From Rhea pennata (taxonomy: Eukaryota > Chordata > Aves > Rheiformes > Rheidae), in contig NC_084666.1 in the NCBI RefSeq assembly GCF_028389875.1, forward strand, positions 65,542,422-65,606,421: DNA of 64,000 nt, written 5' to 3'. Position numbers and translations under genes: made by a program. Positions within the stretch are counted from its first letter, which is position 1. Every line of letters begins with the position of its first letter. The notes under the pieces are model-generated. The model saw only the letters and a list, made by a program, of their open reading frames with translations. It was not told the DNA's origin and made no database searches. This document shows positions 28,913 through 42,880 of this stretch, one piece after another.

Positions 28913-31900
28913 GTACCTTTCATTCTCCAGTGCTGCGAAAGATGGTTTCAACCCTACTTCTCTCCCAAAAGGAAACACCGCAGGTCCAAAAAATCAGAGT
29001 TTCCAAAGCTACCACCAAATGTAAAGAAAAGACATGATCTGAACATTTATTTTGTTAATATTTTCAAAAGTCTCCACACTTCCCTCTGAAGTAATTCAAA
29101 TACTGAAGATAATGTCAAATACTGAAAAGTCTGCGTAGGCCTGGGAAGCAAAACATTTCTCATTTACATTAACTTTTGATTTGCAATGTTATTCTAAAAT
29201 ACTAAGAAAAGAGTAGAGCAATGGGAGCCAAGAAAGCAGAATCTTCTGACTGCAATTTATCTTACATGAACAATAATAAAGTTCCTTTTCTGTGTAGTAT
29301 TTCTACCTGCAGCAGACATGTTATGCTGTTGTTGCTGCTTTAATTTAAAATTTACTGCACAATAAAAATCAAATAAAAAACCAACAAGAAAATAGATTGC
29401 ATGAAAAGGTATAATGTAAATTGGCAAGAATTAAATATCTTTACTGCTTTACGTAATGTGTTTTGATTATGGAAATTCAGCCTAATACTCCAGCTTTTGG
29501 TTCCCTAAAGAAACCCTAAGAAGAGTAGCAGTTTGATTTTCCTTCTCACACAATTATTGCATCACCTTAACTTCTGCAGAGCTGCTCCTAGCTGCAAAGT
29601 ATGAACATGCTGAGGTGCATTCTATTGGGAGATTTTGACCCACCTGCAAGGTTTCAGAAATATTTATGTTATCTGTTTATTTATTCCACTATGCTGAGTA
29701 TTTGTTTCCAGGGTTTCTAGGAAAGGGGATTACTATAATTTTCTATTACTGTTTATCGAATAGCAAAACCCAGGAAATTTTACACAGCAGTTACTGCAGT
29801 GGGTGAATTATCCTTCCCAGTAGCATAAGTGATTTTAAAATTTATATTCCATGGTAAAGATTGTAGTTTTAGTCTTTAGAACTATGCATATTAGATGTCA
29901 AGCTATGGAAAAGGAATTTATGTAATTAACAAAAATGCCCTCTTCTTACCCTTCATTACACTCATACGAAAAAATCTCATCAATTCATCTGGAGGAAAAG
30001 TCCTGATAGATGAAAGAGAGCTTGCAGGATGAGTCAATTTTCAGTAAATTTGACTCTAAGTTAGAAAATCATTGGATTGGTTCTCAAAACAAGAATCAGG
30101 GATATAATTAGGGAACAGAATTAAGACATTACATGTAACGAAATATTTGGCAGTATGTGTCTCTTACTAACTTATGCACCAATTTGAAACTGTTCCTAAT
30201 ATATGCTGATGTAAATTCTAAGAAGTATTTCTTTGGTAGTTTCAACTCATTTCAACTGATACCATTATTAGTTTATACAGTCACACATCTCTGATATAAT
30301 CATTATCCTGTATGCCCATCATTAAGATTTATAAAATACCTTGACATAAGAGAGAGCAAGTCCTTACAGAGGCAGTCTCTTTGTTACATCCTGGCCATCT
30401 CCAAATAAAATCAAGTCATTCCATCTGCTAAAGATGCTTTCAGTTCACCCTGACAATAAAAGTTTTAATTAATTATTCTCAGAACTACTTCTGCTGAGTG
30501 TCTGGCTGCTATATATCATCACTAATAAAAAAAAAAATAGTATTCTATGCTGACTCACTTTTTTGTGAGAAAGTCACAAAAATTATCAGAGTATTAGGAA
30601 TTGCCTAAATATTTGTATAGAAAGAACAGCAAATCAAATCCAAGTTTTCCAGTCATCAATTCACTAGTGTTTAGTGTGTGGGGGGGGGGAGTCTGTTTTA
30701 CCAATAAAATTCACTAGGATATTATTTCACTTAGGGGCTGAATCTCATGGACAATTGCGTATGTGAATGTGTATTTGCTTCTCAGGGAGCCAGATTCTCT
30801 GGCAAAAGCTATTTTACTCGTGTTTTAGGCTTGAGGGATAGAAACTATTATTTGTAAAAATACAAGTTCTTTCATTTCCAGATTTATTTTACATTCTAAA
30901 AGCTAAAATAAGTTTCTGGATTCCTCAAACTAACATGAACTAGAACAGAGTTCTACTTACACAGCCAAAGTAGAAGAATCAGAGAGCATCTGTAATGTGT
31001 TTTATATCAATGGCTACTAGTACTAAGTTTGGTTTGAAATTCTGATACACATTTTCTAATACAACTTGAAGAAATATGGGGAAGACTGGTTCTGACTCAT
31101 GATCAGTCACTATTTACAGATACAAAGCCAATATGATAAAAGGTTGAAAATGAAAAAAGAACTCTCACTAACAATTTCTTAAGCAAAACCTCACTGCTGA
31201 TTTTCATAGGAAGAGACTGTTTGGAAACCATGGCATTACCAGCACAAAGTAAAAAGGCTAAACCACATTCTCTTGTACGCTGATGAAATATACTGAAAAC
31301 AAAAGAAAGGTGAGGGGTTAAAGCCAGCACCAGATATACGCTACTTAAAAAAACAGCAAGTACCTAGTAAAGGTCCTAAGGACCTACAACAGCCTATCAG
31401 GTGGCTTCCTAGCACCCATCCAAAATCCTATTGACAGCAGCCTGATCATAGTGACAGGCATTGTAGGGTCAAAGTGCTACTTTGTAGTGCTGCAGGGTTT
31501 TCTTCTAAGGAAATGTAACCTAGTACATTTGTTAAATCTAGTTACACTCCAATTACCTTTGAGACAGCTAATGGGTATGATAATTCAAAATTAACTAAAT
31601 CAGAAATCTTAGAACAGGCTATTTTTGAAGCTTTTCAGGTAAGTACATCATTTGTAGTTGCAAATATTGCAAAACTACTATGTGGACAAAAATATAAAAA
31701 GATTATTTCCCTCTGCAGTCACAATACAGGATTCACGTATAAGTGCTTCCATAGACACAACCTTCCACCAGTATTTTGCTCAAGTTCTTAAGTTTAGGTC
31801 CTTCTGCCTAGTACCAAGAAATCCAGTTCAGTCTTAACATCCAGATTATCAATGCTAATGTTGCCAAGTTGTTCTGATGTACTGTCACATTTTCTTCAGT

Positions 31901-34900
31901 ATACAGAGATAAAGCAGAAAACAGAATAAAGACAAGACGCAGGAACCAATTATTGCACTTACTTTTATTTGCCTGGGGTTAACGTTAGAAGCAGGCATGT
32001 AACTACTTTCCTTGGTCACCAGGACTCTGGACAATTGTTTCATTATTGTACATCCCTTCCTCTCCTCCTCGCTTTCTTTCTTGAATTCACACCTGAAAAA
32101 GGGCATCTGTACTCTAAGAGCCTGTGGAGACACCAAGCAGCAGCATTCATCTTCTACCAACAGGATTCATTTTCTAATGATAACAGTAATGATAAAAAGT
32201 AGAGAGAGCCTTTTGCCTGATAGGGAGTTGCTTTAAGTCTGAAAGGTCATATTTAGAAGGAACTGAGATGAGCCACTTTGGACTTTAATTCCTTACCTAC
32301 TTCCCAGTCTTCCTCTTCTATGTTTCTCTTGGTGAAGAATCTATTCCTTCAGCCATAGCAATCTTCTTTGAAAAGATAATCTTTTAAATCTATGAACTGG
32401 AGACTCATATCTAGATTAACAACTGTCAGACTTGCTATTTATGAGCCATCAGGCTCCAAGTTTGAGCCTTTAGGCTTTGTGTTGTCGTTCAGCATATTGA
32501 CTGAACTTTAATTTTGAGACAATTTTTATATTAAGATACTTTCGAATAATGAGCTACATTTGAGTTTACACTGAGTAAACCCAGTGACTTTAAAACATGA
32601 GTGTGCTCTATGGTAACTAAAAAGTGTGTAGACCACATGCCTTATGTTTGGATCTACATACTGGCATAAACTCCCTTTGTGACTAGAGGTTCAAGTTACT
32701 CTACTAACCTTTCCCTGTATTAATGGAGACAGGTGAATTATTTTCAGATATTAAACTTATTGTTTACTTGAAGCATTCCCATCCATACTACCAAGAACAC
32801 TTTGCTTGCTCATTTACACGGCAAGAAAAAAAAAAGGTCACAGAGCACAACCCCATTCATCATCATTAAGCTTTGCAGGTAAAGCTCATATGCAAGGTGA
32901 AAACTGGTGCTGTTCCTGACTTCAGCTAGGCCATTGTAGCTTCCATCAGCCCAAGATCTGCTCTAGTTCCACTAGATTAAAATGCTAGAACAAACAAGAG
33001 TGCAGAGTCACCTGCTGGGGCAAAGGGAAGGAGGGAGAGGATTTGACATGATGAGATTTTATCAATTTTTTTATCTATTGATATAAAATATACCAATATT
33101 GATAGAAATTTATTGATATGGATTTAAATCAATATCTATAAAATAGATCAGTATTTTATAGATATTATTATCTCTATTTATATCTATTTTATCAAAACGT
33201 TCTCATACATATTTATCAATAAGTAGTCCTTATGACACTGTGCTTTGTTTTAAACAAGTGCTGAAATTTCTTTATTAATCAGGAGGAGTTTTTAGCTTCC
33301 GAGGATTGGAATAACTGGTCTGGAAACCATGGAACAATCATCATCTGGTGTTTCAGTGACTGCTATTTGTAGACCTCAATAAACAAAAGGTCTATCACAA
33401 TTATTTTTCTTCACAAGTATTTTGAACAACGGGTAATGCAGAGAAAATGACTTCAGACCTCACCACTTGAGCTAACAAATTAAGAACTACTTACATTTGT
33501 GTATTTGTTATGAGCTCTCAAGAACAGAAGCCAAGAACAGTGGGGCATTCACAAGTCTCTCACAGTTAACACTTCAGCGCCAGCTCTTTTTTCATCACCA
33601 GGTGGAAATACAAAATGGTAGTCCTCACAACTTCATCTGGAGCGCTGCAAGAAAACATTCCTCAGGTATTTTGTAGATCCTCTGTAACATGATCAATCTG
33701 CTACTATCACATGTTATGAGCAAATTAAACAGCCATACTGATACTAAAGTTGGACGTGTTGATTTATAGCCTTAATGATATCTGCTACCAAGAAACTATT
33801 GTTCATATTATCTACAGAGTGCAGGGAGAACACGTTACATCAATGACTCACATTCTGAAGATTTATTCATAGTCACAAGGATCATAGGCTTGTTTAAATA
33901 AAAACTCAAAATCATGAAACATAAGCTTCTGCATCATAAGATGCAATATTCATTTAGCATTTGCCATTTTGCCTTTTTTTCCTCTCCCTAAAACAATTTA
34001 TATTCAAGCACATACTGTTAGGTCTTGGGCTAAAGTAGACAGTTGTCCTTAACACACAGTGGAATCAGTTTATTAGATATATATGGCCAAGTTTTCATCC
34101 CTCCCTCAGCCCCACAAAAGAAAAGCACCTTGACAGTCATGTGCATTTTCTCCTAGGTACATAGACTATCAGTAATAAGAGAAAATGTTCAAAAATGTTC
34201 AAAAGAGGAACAAGAAAGGAAATAATTTATGCCCACAGTGTCAACAAACATGAGAAGGAAAGGAAATTGAACCTTTTGTGGGATAACTGGAACATTAAAA
34301 GGATTTCAGCATTCCAAAATAAAGTTCATGGCCTTTTAATTACCCCCTAAAAATAGCTGGGGAGGAGAACACCACATTTTCCCCGCTTTTATTTCAAAAT
34401 AATTTGATGGTAATAATAAATGTGTACTTTTATATTTTAATGCTTGGAAAACACAAACTAAATGGTGTTTCCCATGAACGCGGGAAGAGAAACAGATTCA
34501 AACACACACAAACAACAGACAGCAATACAGTTTGGCAGATATTAATGTATCTGCACCTGGTACCATGCTGGTGCATTTACTTATGTTTTTATTCCCCCCA
34601 TTTTAAAGTTGACATTAATAATAGCTCAAGATTTGACCAAGGCTAAGCCTTTATACAGAAAGGGGGCAAAGCTGTTATTGTAAGATGTTCAGGCATAAGA
34701 AAACTCAGCATTTCTCATTTTAATTTTACTATTACTAATTTTAAATTAAGTTCTTCTAAAACACCCCTTTAAAAAATAGCAATAATAAATGGCCTACCTC
34801 AAACTGCCAGTGTGACAACAGTAAGAAAGTGACTTATTACAGACCTGGTATTACAGTACCCTTTAAATTCCAGAATCAGACAAAAGAGCTTTATAAAAAC

Positions 34901-37249
34901 AAAGTACTACTGAATGCTGTGTCATATCTAGGCCCCTTCTGTGAGAGTAGTTCAGATTTCCATGAGTTATCAACTCTGTTTTTCAACTAATCACCATCTC
35001 ATTTCTATCCTTTAACCAATTCATGACTCTCTCTCATATTATTTCACATATGTGAAGAAAACGTTTATCATGGGATAATAAGCAAAATCATTTTAAAGCT
35101 ATATCAAGCAAAGCACAAAATTGTATACAGAGTGAACATAAACAGAAACTGAGCAAGAATAAAAGAACAGGAATCAAAGATATATGCATACATCAGAAGA
35201 TCAGATTGCAGCTCCAATTCAAAATGATAAATCAGTATGTTTCATCTGTGTCAGTATCAACTCTGGCTACCAAGTCTCATAAAGTGCTCCGGTCTTCACT
35301 TGTGAAAACTGTTAATTTACCAATTTTGCATGTGATAGTGAAGCTTCCTGTATGTCCATAATTGCAAGAACTTCAGTTGCCTCATTACCCAACTGGTCCT
35401 TCTGGATGGAGACACTTTTCACTCTGCCCAGAGTTTTAATTACTGTGGTACCACTAATTGAATTACTGAATCCCCATACATTCCACAAAATCAAGTTCAA
35501 TTCTCACCACTGTACTCTATTTAATCTTCACATATTTTTTTCCTACCTGGAATACTGTTTCAGTGTTCCCTGTGTTGTTTTACTTTCCCCCCTCTTTCTT
35601 TCCAGCCATTTTCAGCACTAATATTACTGTTGTCATTTACAAATACTACAGAAACAAAATACATTCCTCATTAATCTCTCACTGTTGCTTATTTCCCAGT
35701 CCTAATTACCATTATCTGGAGCAGACAGCAGCCAGATCACTAGGCCTTCCTGTGAAAGAGTTGTCCAGAAGTCTTATCACAACTGAATTTTGAACTGTAT
35801 GCGGGTATAATCAGTTGAAGTGGTAATAAGCTAATCAAACACAAAAGCAGGTTGTTAGCAGAGGCTAAGGGAAAAAACAAACACATCTCAGTTGCCTCCA
35901 CAAACCATGAAGCCAAGCATTATACAGCAGCTGATTACCTTTTGACTTTCCCAGGCAGCTGGGAGCAGCTTCCTTCCTTTCCTACTTAACATCTAATTCC
36001 TATATTGAAGTTCCGATCTTTCTTTTTGAATGAGCATTGGCATTCCATAGATTACAGTAGTGGTTCAAGACTCACATTTACTTTTCAATCCAACGTGAAA
36101 TGAGTTAACTCAGTAACTGATAAAGTAAACAATCACCTGGAAAATACTTTTTCTTCAGACTTCAGGAAGTCTTGACTCAAACAAGTAGTTTCCATATTAT
36201 CTCAGAATTGCTTTTCCATAGTCCCCCTGAAAGTAGAACCAAGGATACTAGTTTTATCAAGTCTAAATTCATCATATGTTTCTCCAAGGACAGGAGAACA
36301 CAAGGTGAATCCATCTGTACAGTACCTACCATCCCAACTGAATTAAAATTCTTCCCAGTGACACAAAAACAGAGAATAGCAGCAACATAGTTCTACATAA
36401 CTTCTTCCTTGGGGTGGGGGAGGAACTGGCCCTTAAGCACAAGCAATGTGCAGTTTAAGTCTTCAAAGGAAGGTCTGCAAGCTGCAGTGGAGTCCCATGT
36501 CAACTTTGTACTCCAAAGCAACGTTTGTACTGATTTGGTATGCGTAAGCTGTGTTCTATCTTTCCCACTAGATTCAAATGCAACAGACAAAACCTTTTCT
36601 ACTAAATAATACCCTCTCTACTAAATGAGTACTTAGGCCAAAGACACACAATGTCTTTTTCTAAAAAATTATATGAAAACACTCTAGATACTACTTTTTT
36701 TGCCATTTTGTTAGAACATTACCTCTAGTAAGATATTTACTTGCACTCAATAAGCAGAAATATAATATAGGCCAAGTTTCTAGAACATATCATTGACTGA
36801 ATCATTACTTCAATCATCAGCTTAGTTCACAGGTCTCATAGCTTCTGGCTAAGACTTCCTCTTCACTACAGCTCCTTGTCCATAATTTAATTCAGTCAAT
36901 ATTTATTGCTGTACCTCCACAAGGGAAATTACTTTAATACAGTACATCAACAAAATTTGTTGCAAGTAACTTTATTAACATGGATTGGGACCAGAGTTAG
37001 TAAGTTATCTTGGCAACCTCTCCCACAGGGAAAAAAAATCCAGTGAAGAGGAGGAATATTCTTTAGTTGTAGTTACTAATTCATGGGGGTTTAATTGAGG
37101 GGTGCAGAGAGGGGAAGGGCACAAACAATTTGGGAAGTCTGTAAGAAAAATTAGTATGTTGGCACTCCAGGAACTGATGGGTTTGACACATACAGACTTT
37201 ACACATTTTATCACTAAGCTTCCTGCAGAGCTCTGGTTATAACTTTCTG
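28913..37249. other. AT-rich intergenic DNA
   Basis: No gene was recognised. The stretch contains a G10 run at 30680-30689 and an AT-rich block with a perfect hairpin at 33131-33166. A 97-bp open segment ending in a strong GTAAGT donor (31542-31638) is treated as a low-interest finding. Confidence 0.6.
33131..33166. repeat. Perfect 15-bp AT-rich inverted repeat
   Basis: Arms 33131-33145 and 33152-33166 are exact reverse complements around the 6-nt spacer GATCAG. The hairpin sits inside a 150-bp block (about 33055-33200) built from variants of TATCAATA, TATCTATTTTA and their complements, which looks like a decayed AT-rich satellite or a palindromic expansion. Confidence 0.85.
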
Positions 37250-38450
37250 ACATAGTGGAGGAGCAGCCAGTGAGGAGAGGTGTGCTGCTGGAGCTTGTAC
37301 TAACCAACAAAGAAGGACTAGTTGGAGATGTGAAGATTGGGGGCAGTCTCAGCTGCAGAGATCACAAGATGGTGAAGTTCAGCATCCTGCAAGGAAGAAG
37401 CCGGGCAGTAAGATCACAACTTCAGGGTAGTAACCTCTGGACTCTTCAGGGACCTACGTGGAGGAATCCCATCGGTTAGGGCCCTAGAAGAAAGGAGAGG
37501 TCCAAGAGAACTGGTTAATATTCAAGCATCGCTTCCTCCAAGCTCAGGAGCGGTGCATCCCTAGGAGTAAGAAGTCAGGCAAAGGGGGCAGGAGACCTGC
37601 AGAGATGAGCAAGGAGCTCGTGGCAAGACTTGGAACAGAAGAAGGGAGTGCACAGAACATGGAAAAAGAGACAGGCTACTTGGGAGGAATATAGGAACGT
37701 TGTCAGAGTATGCAGGGATGCGACGAGGACGAGGCCACAGCCTATTTGGAATTAAAACTGGCAAGGGCTGTCAAGGACTACAAGAAGGGCTTCTTCAAAT
37801 ACATCAGCAGCAAGAGGAAGACTAGGGAGAATGTGGGCCTGCTGCTGAACAGGGCAGGGGCCTGGTGACAAAGGATACAGAGAAGGCAGTTACTGAATGC
37901 CGCCTTTGCTTCAGTCTTCACTGCTAAGGGCAGCTCTCAGGAATCCCACAGCCTGTAGACAAGAGAGAGAGGCTGGAGAAAGGAAGACCTTCCCTTGGTG
38001 GAGGAGGACCAGGTTAGAGATCATTTAGGCAAACCTGACGGCCACACATCCATGGGCCCCGATGGGAAGCACCCACGAATGCTGCGGGAGCTGGCGAATG
38101 TTATTGCTAGGCTGCTCTCCATGTTTGAAAGGTCATGGAGAACAGGAGAGGTGCCTGAGGACTGGAAGAAAGCCAGTGTCACTCCAGTCTTCAAAAAGGG
38201 CAAGGAGGAGGACCCAGGCAACTACAGACCAGTCAGCCTCACCTCCATCCCTGGAGAGGTGATAAAACTGCTCATCCTGGATGTCATCTCTAAGCGTGTG
38301 GAGGAAAAGAAGGTAATCAGGAGTGGTCAGCATGGAATCACCAAGGAGAAAATCTGCTTAACCAATCTGATAGCCTCCTATGATGGGATGACTGGCTGGG
38401 TAGATGAGGGGAGAGCAGTGGATGTTGTCCACCTTTACAATGTCTTTACA
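37250..38450 (+). mobile_element. CR1 LINE internal fragment (broken ORF2)
   Basis: Three blocks read as CR1 ORF2 in different frames. The end of the endonuclease region is at 37255-37479, with the CR1-typical TNKEGLVGDVKIGGSLS. The linker is at about 37560-37990, with GFFKYISSKRKTREN and related phrases. The start of the reverse transcriptase is at 37995-38440, with WKKASVTPVFKKGKEEDPGN, NYRPVSLTSIPG and AVDVVHLYNVF. At least two frameshifts and several stops separate the blocks, so it is a pseudogene. The copy stops where the first catalytic Asp motif (normally YLDFSKAFD) should be, and the YADD half and the 3' UTR are missing. CR1 copies are usually 5'-truncated and keep the 3' end, so loss of the 3' half points to a later deletion or rearrangement at about 38450. 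Confidence 0.92.
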
Positions 38451-41105
38451 CTAAAACATGGTATCTTTTTTTCAAGAGCTTGTTATAGAAGGGGGAGCCA
38501 AGTTCAGTGTCCATATTTGCCTAAAGGCTCTCCAAACCCACAACTCTCAGCTTCCCAACACATGCTCTTTTCTGCTTTCACTGAAGAATCATCTGAATTA
38601 TAACATAAGAATATTTTCCTTAAGATTTCTCCTTAATATATCCAGAATACTGTCAAAAGATAGAACTGTGGTATCACAAAAATACTGCATTTTTTATTTC
38701 TTTGTGAGTATAATTTAAAACAAACATAATGAGTATTTAAAAATTTAATTTGAGCCATATTATAATTTCCCAGTACAAGAATCATTTAACTTCAGGATAA
38801 GATTCATTAAACTAAGTGAAGATAGAGAACCAAGATGTGAAGCATCATTAGAGTTAATTGCTTGTATACAGTGTATATATCATATAAACTTTTTTTCCTC
38901 AGCTAATGAAAAACATCATACCTACAGATGATTTTCCAGCATCTCAATCTGTGACATTGTAATTACAGAATCTATTGATTACCTGAATTCTTACAGGTAA
39001 TTTGAATTTGCTGAAAGCTATTTGACAGTTGTTTTATTACAATGCCCAAGTCAATGTACCAGAGCAGGTTAACTATCATATTTGTGGGTTCAGAATGCTG
39101 GGGACAGGACAACACCAGGGCAGGGGGATCATTTTTATTTTTTTACCTTCCTCCTCCCACCGATCATCATTTGTTCAGCTCTGCCATACTAAGAGCAAAT
39201 TTAATGAGCTCAGATCATTCCTCAAGGGACTATGCAAGCCCACATAATCTTTCTTCTTACCTATATTTAGCACAATTCAAAGAAAAAAAAAGAACAACTT
39301 TGAGCCAACCTCTCTGTTCCCTCAGTACAGACCGCAAGCTTCTATTCCCAGTCACAGCAAGATGAGTTTTACCATTGACACCAGCAGAACCAGGATTTAA
39401 TGCCCAGTTTCCTAGGTTTTAGCAAAGGCCACTTTGATCTAAATAAAGGATGAACGTTTCAGAATTACTTGGCTGACTTACTGAATTCATTCAGCAGTTC
39501 TACTCTTTTCATGGTTTTACCTTATCTCAACTCACTAGTTTTCTCATGGTATGTTCTACCATAAGGAAGATAAGTTTGCTTTAGGGTATCAATGTGAAAA
39601 AATCTGCCTCATAAATTGACTTTTCAGCCTCTACAAGATTTGTTTCCTCACATCATCTCTCCTAGCCTCAGCTCTTGTGCAGAATTTGGGTTCTTATGCT
39701 GAAAGACTATAACAAATTTGTGCAAAAGAAGGGTTAAAAAAAAATCAGATTCTAACTCAAAACCCAAAGCAAATGTAAATGTTACAGGAGAGACATTATC
39801 TAACCAAAGAACAGCTGTGTGGCAAAGAAAGAGAGACTAAGATAGAATCAAATTTTCATTTCATAATGGTACAAATATTGGCTGTTTTTCTAAAGTAAAA
39901 ATCCCAAATGACCATCCACACTTCAGATTTTTATAAAAAGAAAGTATTCCCCCCCCCGCAAATACTCTTCCAAAAAGGATAGTGCTCATCTCTTGATTAA
40001 TGCTGAATGGTTTCTTCTATATACTTGGAAAGGACTCAGTATTTGTACAGATAAACCCTCAGATCATTAATATTGCATTAAGAGATTATGTGCAGCGGGA
40101 TTTACAGCCGCTCATTTTTTTTCCTATCTCTCCAGTATTACTGAGTTGAAGCATGCAGGAGGAAACCTCAATTTCCATCTCTACTGAGTAGAGTGATCAA
40201 ATTCAGCAGATTCCAAGAGGAGGAAATTCAGTGTGATGAACATAGCAAGACTTGACTGCTAGGTTGATGACAAAGGATTAGTACCAGAAGCAGAGCCAGG
40301 CCACCAAAAGAAAATATTGTCATCTATAAAGAAATCTTAAAGAAAAAGAGGAAGAAAATGGAAATTTAAACTCCTTTTCTAAAGAGCAAAACCAAGACAC
40401 TCAGCACAGAACATTATTGCATTAAACAAAATTATATATTTCAAAACCAAACAGCTTTCTTATAGTACGATTTTAGATTCATTAAAATAAGCCATAATTT
40501 TGAGAGGTCAAAACATGATTTGGAATTTGGATTTTATAGGTAGCATGCATCTTCTGCTACAGGACTGAAATGAAATCCTAAATTTAATTCTCTCTGACAT
40601 TTGGAGCTGAGTCACATTTTGCAGTATTTGCTTATCTCTAATAACAAAACAGTAACTGGCAACACCGTTGGAAAGAACTATCAGCCCATTCTTTTAGTCA
40701 AGTGGGGTTACCATTCCTATAAACTGAAACTTTCCTACAAACTGAAACAGTTTTCTCCGTACAAGAATATCAATAAAGATTTCAAAATTAATGGCTGCAT
40801 GTAAAAGACGTAAAATCTACTTTTATGGTAGACTGAACACTATCTGTAGTTACATGCAAGTCCAATTCTTTTTTTCAATAATGTAATTAGGTTTAACTGA
40901 CAGTACTGCCTTTTCAGGACTGGGAAAGAAACATGTTAATTCAACTCAATCACATTCCAAATTTTTCTGCTTATTTGTCATTCAGAAAGCACATGGTGTC
41001 ATCTGAAAGCCAATGGCGTCATGCCTTTTCTCAGAATGAGAAAATGATCCAGGACTGATAGAGACAGAAGATACACAAAAAAGGGATTTTTTTAAAAAAA
41101 CCTCT

Positions 41106-41126
41106 CCCCCCCCCCAAAAAAAAAAA
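41106..41126. repeat. C10-A11 homopolymer junction
   Basis: Ten C are followed directly by eleven A. A larger version of the same design lies at 62539-62570. Confidence 0.9.
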
Positions 41127-41892
41127 GGAACTAACTCAGAAAGGGTGGAAAAAGACAAGGATTTTTATTTTATAAGAGATGAAACATGTCCTCTAAAAGT
41201 GAGGCTTGCTAACTGGAGTAAACCTAGGGAATAAATCAGAAATACCAAAATCACCATTTTAAAAAAAAAGTAGAATAAGTGTTTCCATTTTGGAGTCAAG
41301 ATTAAAAATAAAAGTGAATTATCTAAGTTGAATTACTAACACCACCTATGTCAGACCCAAGCGTGTCAATACAAAAAAATCTGTTTATGATATAAATTGC
41401 ACAAGATCATTTATTTAAAGTCATCTCAGTTTGATAAATTACCACCCACAGTAGGTGCACAGCTTAACATCTAAAGAACAATTTCAAATACACAATTAAC
41501 TTGCCATTAGCCCTGAGCACCTGGAAATCCTGGAGCTGACAAACAGAAGCTTTGGCTTTAGTAAGGCCTGATGGATAAAACTTGATGCTCCCAAGCATGC
41601 TCTCCATGTTAGCTCTTTTCAGAAGCTTTGAATAGTGAAGACTACTACATAAACATCACTGATACCCCACACGTCTTGAAAATTTAACTGGTGAGAATCT
41701 GCCCATTTCACATGTCAGATGGCTTATATCAAGTTTAGATTTGTTTTGCATACAGATTATGGCCAAAATAATAATGATGACCAACCATTTACATGCTACT
41801 CTAAGAGCCACAGTGATACATACCTTGCAGCAGAAAACCATTTCTCACCTGATACCACAGAAACTGGCAAACTGCAGGCAACAGCTGTTTGG

Positions 41893-41947
41893 TTTTTTTT
41901 TTGTTTTGTTTTGTTTTTGTTTTTTTGTTGTTTTTTTTTCCCCCCCA
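41893..41947. repeat. T-rich (TTTTG)n tract ending in C7
   Basis: T runs broken by single G form imperfect TTTTG/TTTTTG units, then a run of C and CACAG. It imitates a strong splice acceptor (polypyrimidine tract plus CAG at about 41950), but no exon was recognised downstream. Confidence 0.85.
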
Positions 41948-42853
41948 CAGGTAGAAGTACACTGTCAGGGGAAATCAATGCACTTTTTGCCCGATATTTA
42001 CACAAGGTTTTCTACAGAAATCACTGTCAACAGTAGTTTTTCCTGGTAAAATCTAGTTTTCTGGTTTTCCTAGTTTCCTATTGCTTAGCCCACCAGCCTG
42101 AAAGAGTACCTATGAATCATGGAACATATTTTTATTTAACCATATTCACATGAGTATAAAAAAAGAAAACCAAAAGTAATTAGGAGGGTCTAACTGGATT
42201 AGAGACCAGTCTAGTTGCCCCTTCCAGATGCTCAGTGCTAACACTGGCATAGGAATACACAAATCTGAGTCTTCTGAGCACTGTGGATTTTTTTATTTAA
42301 TTAATATCACCCAGATATTATGTTTATATAATCTGCATATACTTTTATCACCTTAAATAGCATTGCTGCATCTGTGTTGCAATATATCCAAGCCATTTGC
42401 ATTAGTACACCTGTGCATGTAGTTTAATTGCTTAACCCATTGAGGGAAAGAATCTTCTTTAACAGTTATTAAGACATCTGGAGGCAGAATGCAGAAGCCT
42501 CACAACAGGTGGGAAGCTGACTCTGTTTCTAATACCATTGTACACTTCCTTTTGCTTATGACTGGCTGTTTAGTGATGGTTATTCAGGTAAACCAGTGTT
42601 TTACAGAACTCCCTCAATAGGATTTACTATTTTACCATTGTAAATTTAATCAATAAAATGTTTCATTCCATCAAAACCAGTAGCCAAAGTAATTTTGAAA
42701 AATTATGAAGAGTAGGGATATTCCTGGAAGCTGAGATAGTCGATGAAGTTTGAGGGTTAAACAATCTACAGACTCCATATTTACTTTGTGAGTTTAAAAG
42801 GTAAAATAAGTCTTTTAAAGCTGGAGAGCAAAGACTTGACTTTTTCACTTACC

Positions 42854-42880
42854 AAAAAAAAAAAAAAAAAAAAAAAAAAC
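42854..42880. repeat. Poly-A tract (A27)
   Basis: The longest A homopolymer in the window. No retroposon body was recognised on its 5' side. Confidence 0.9.
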
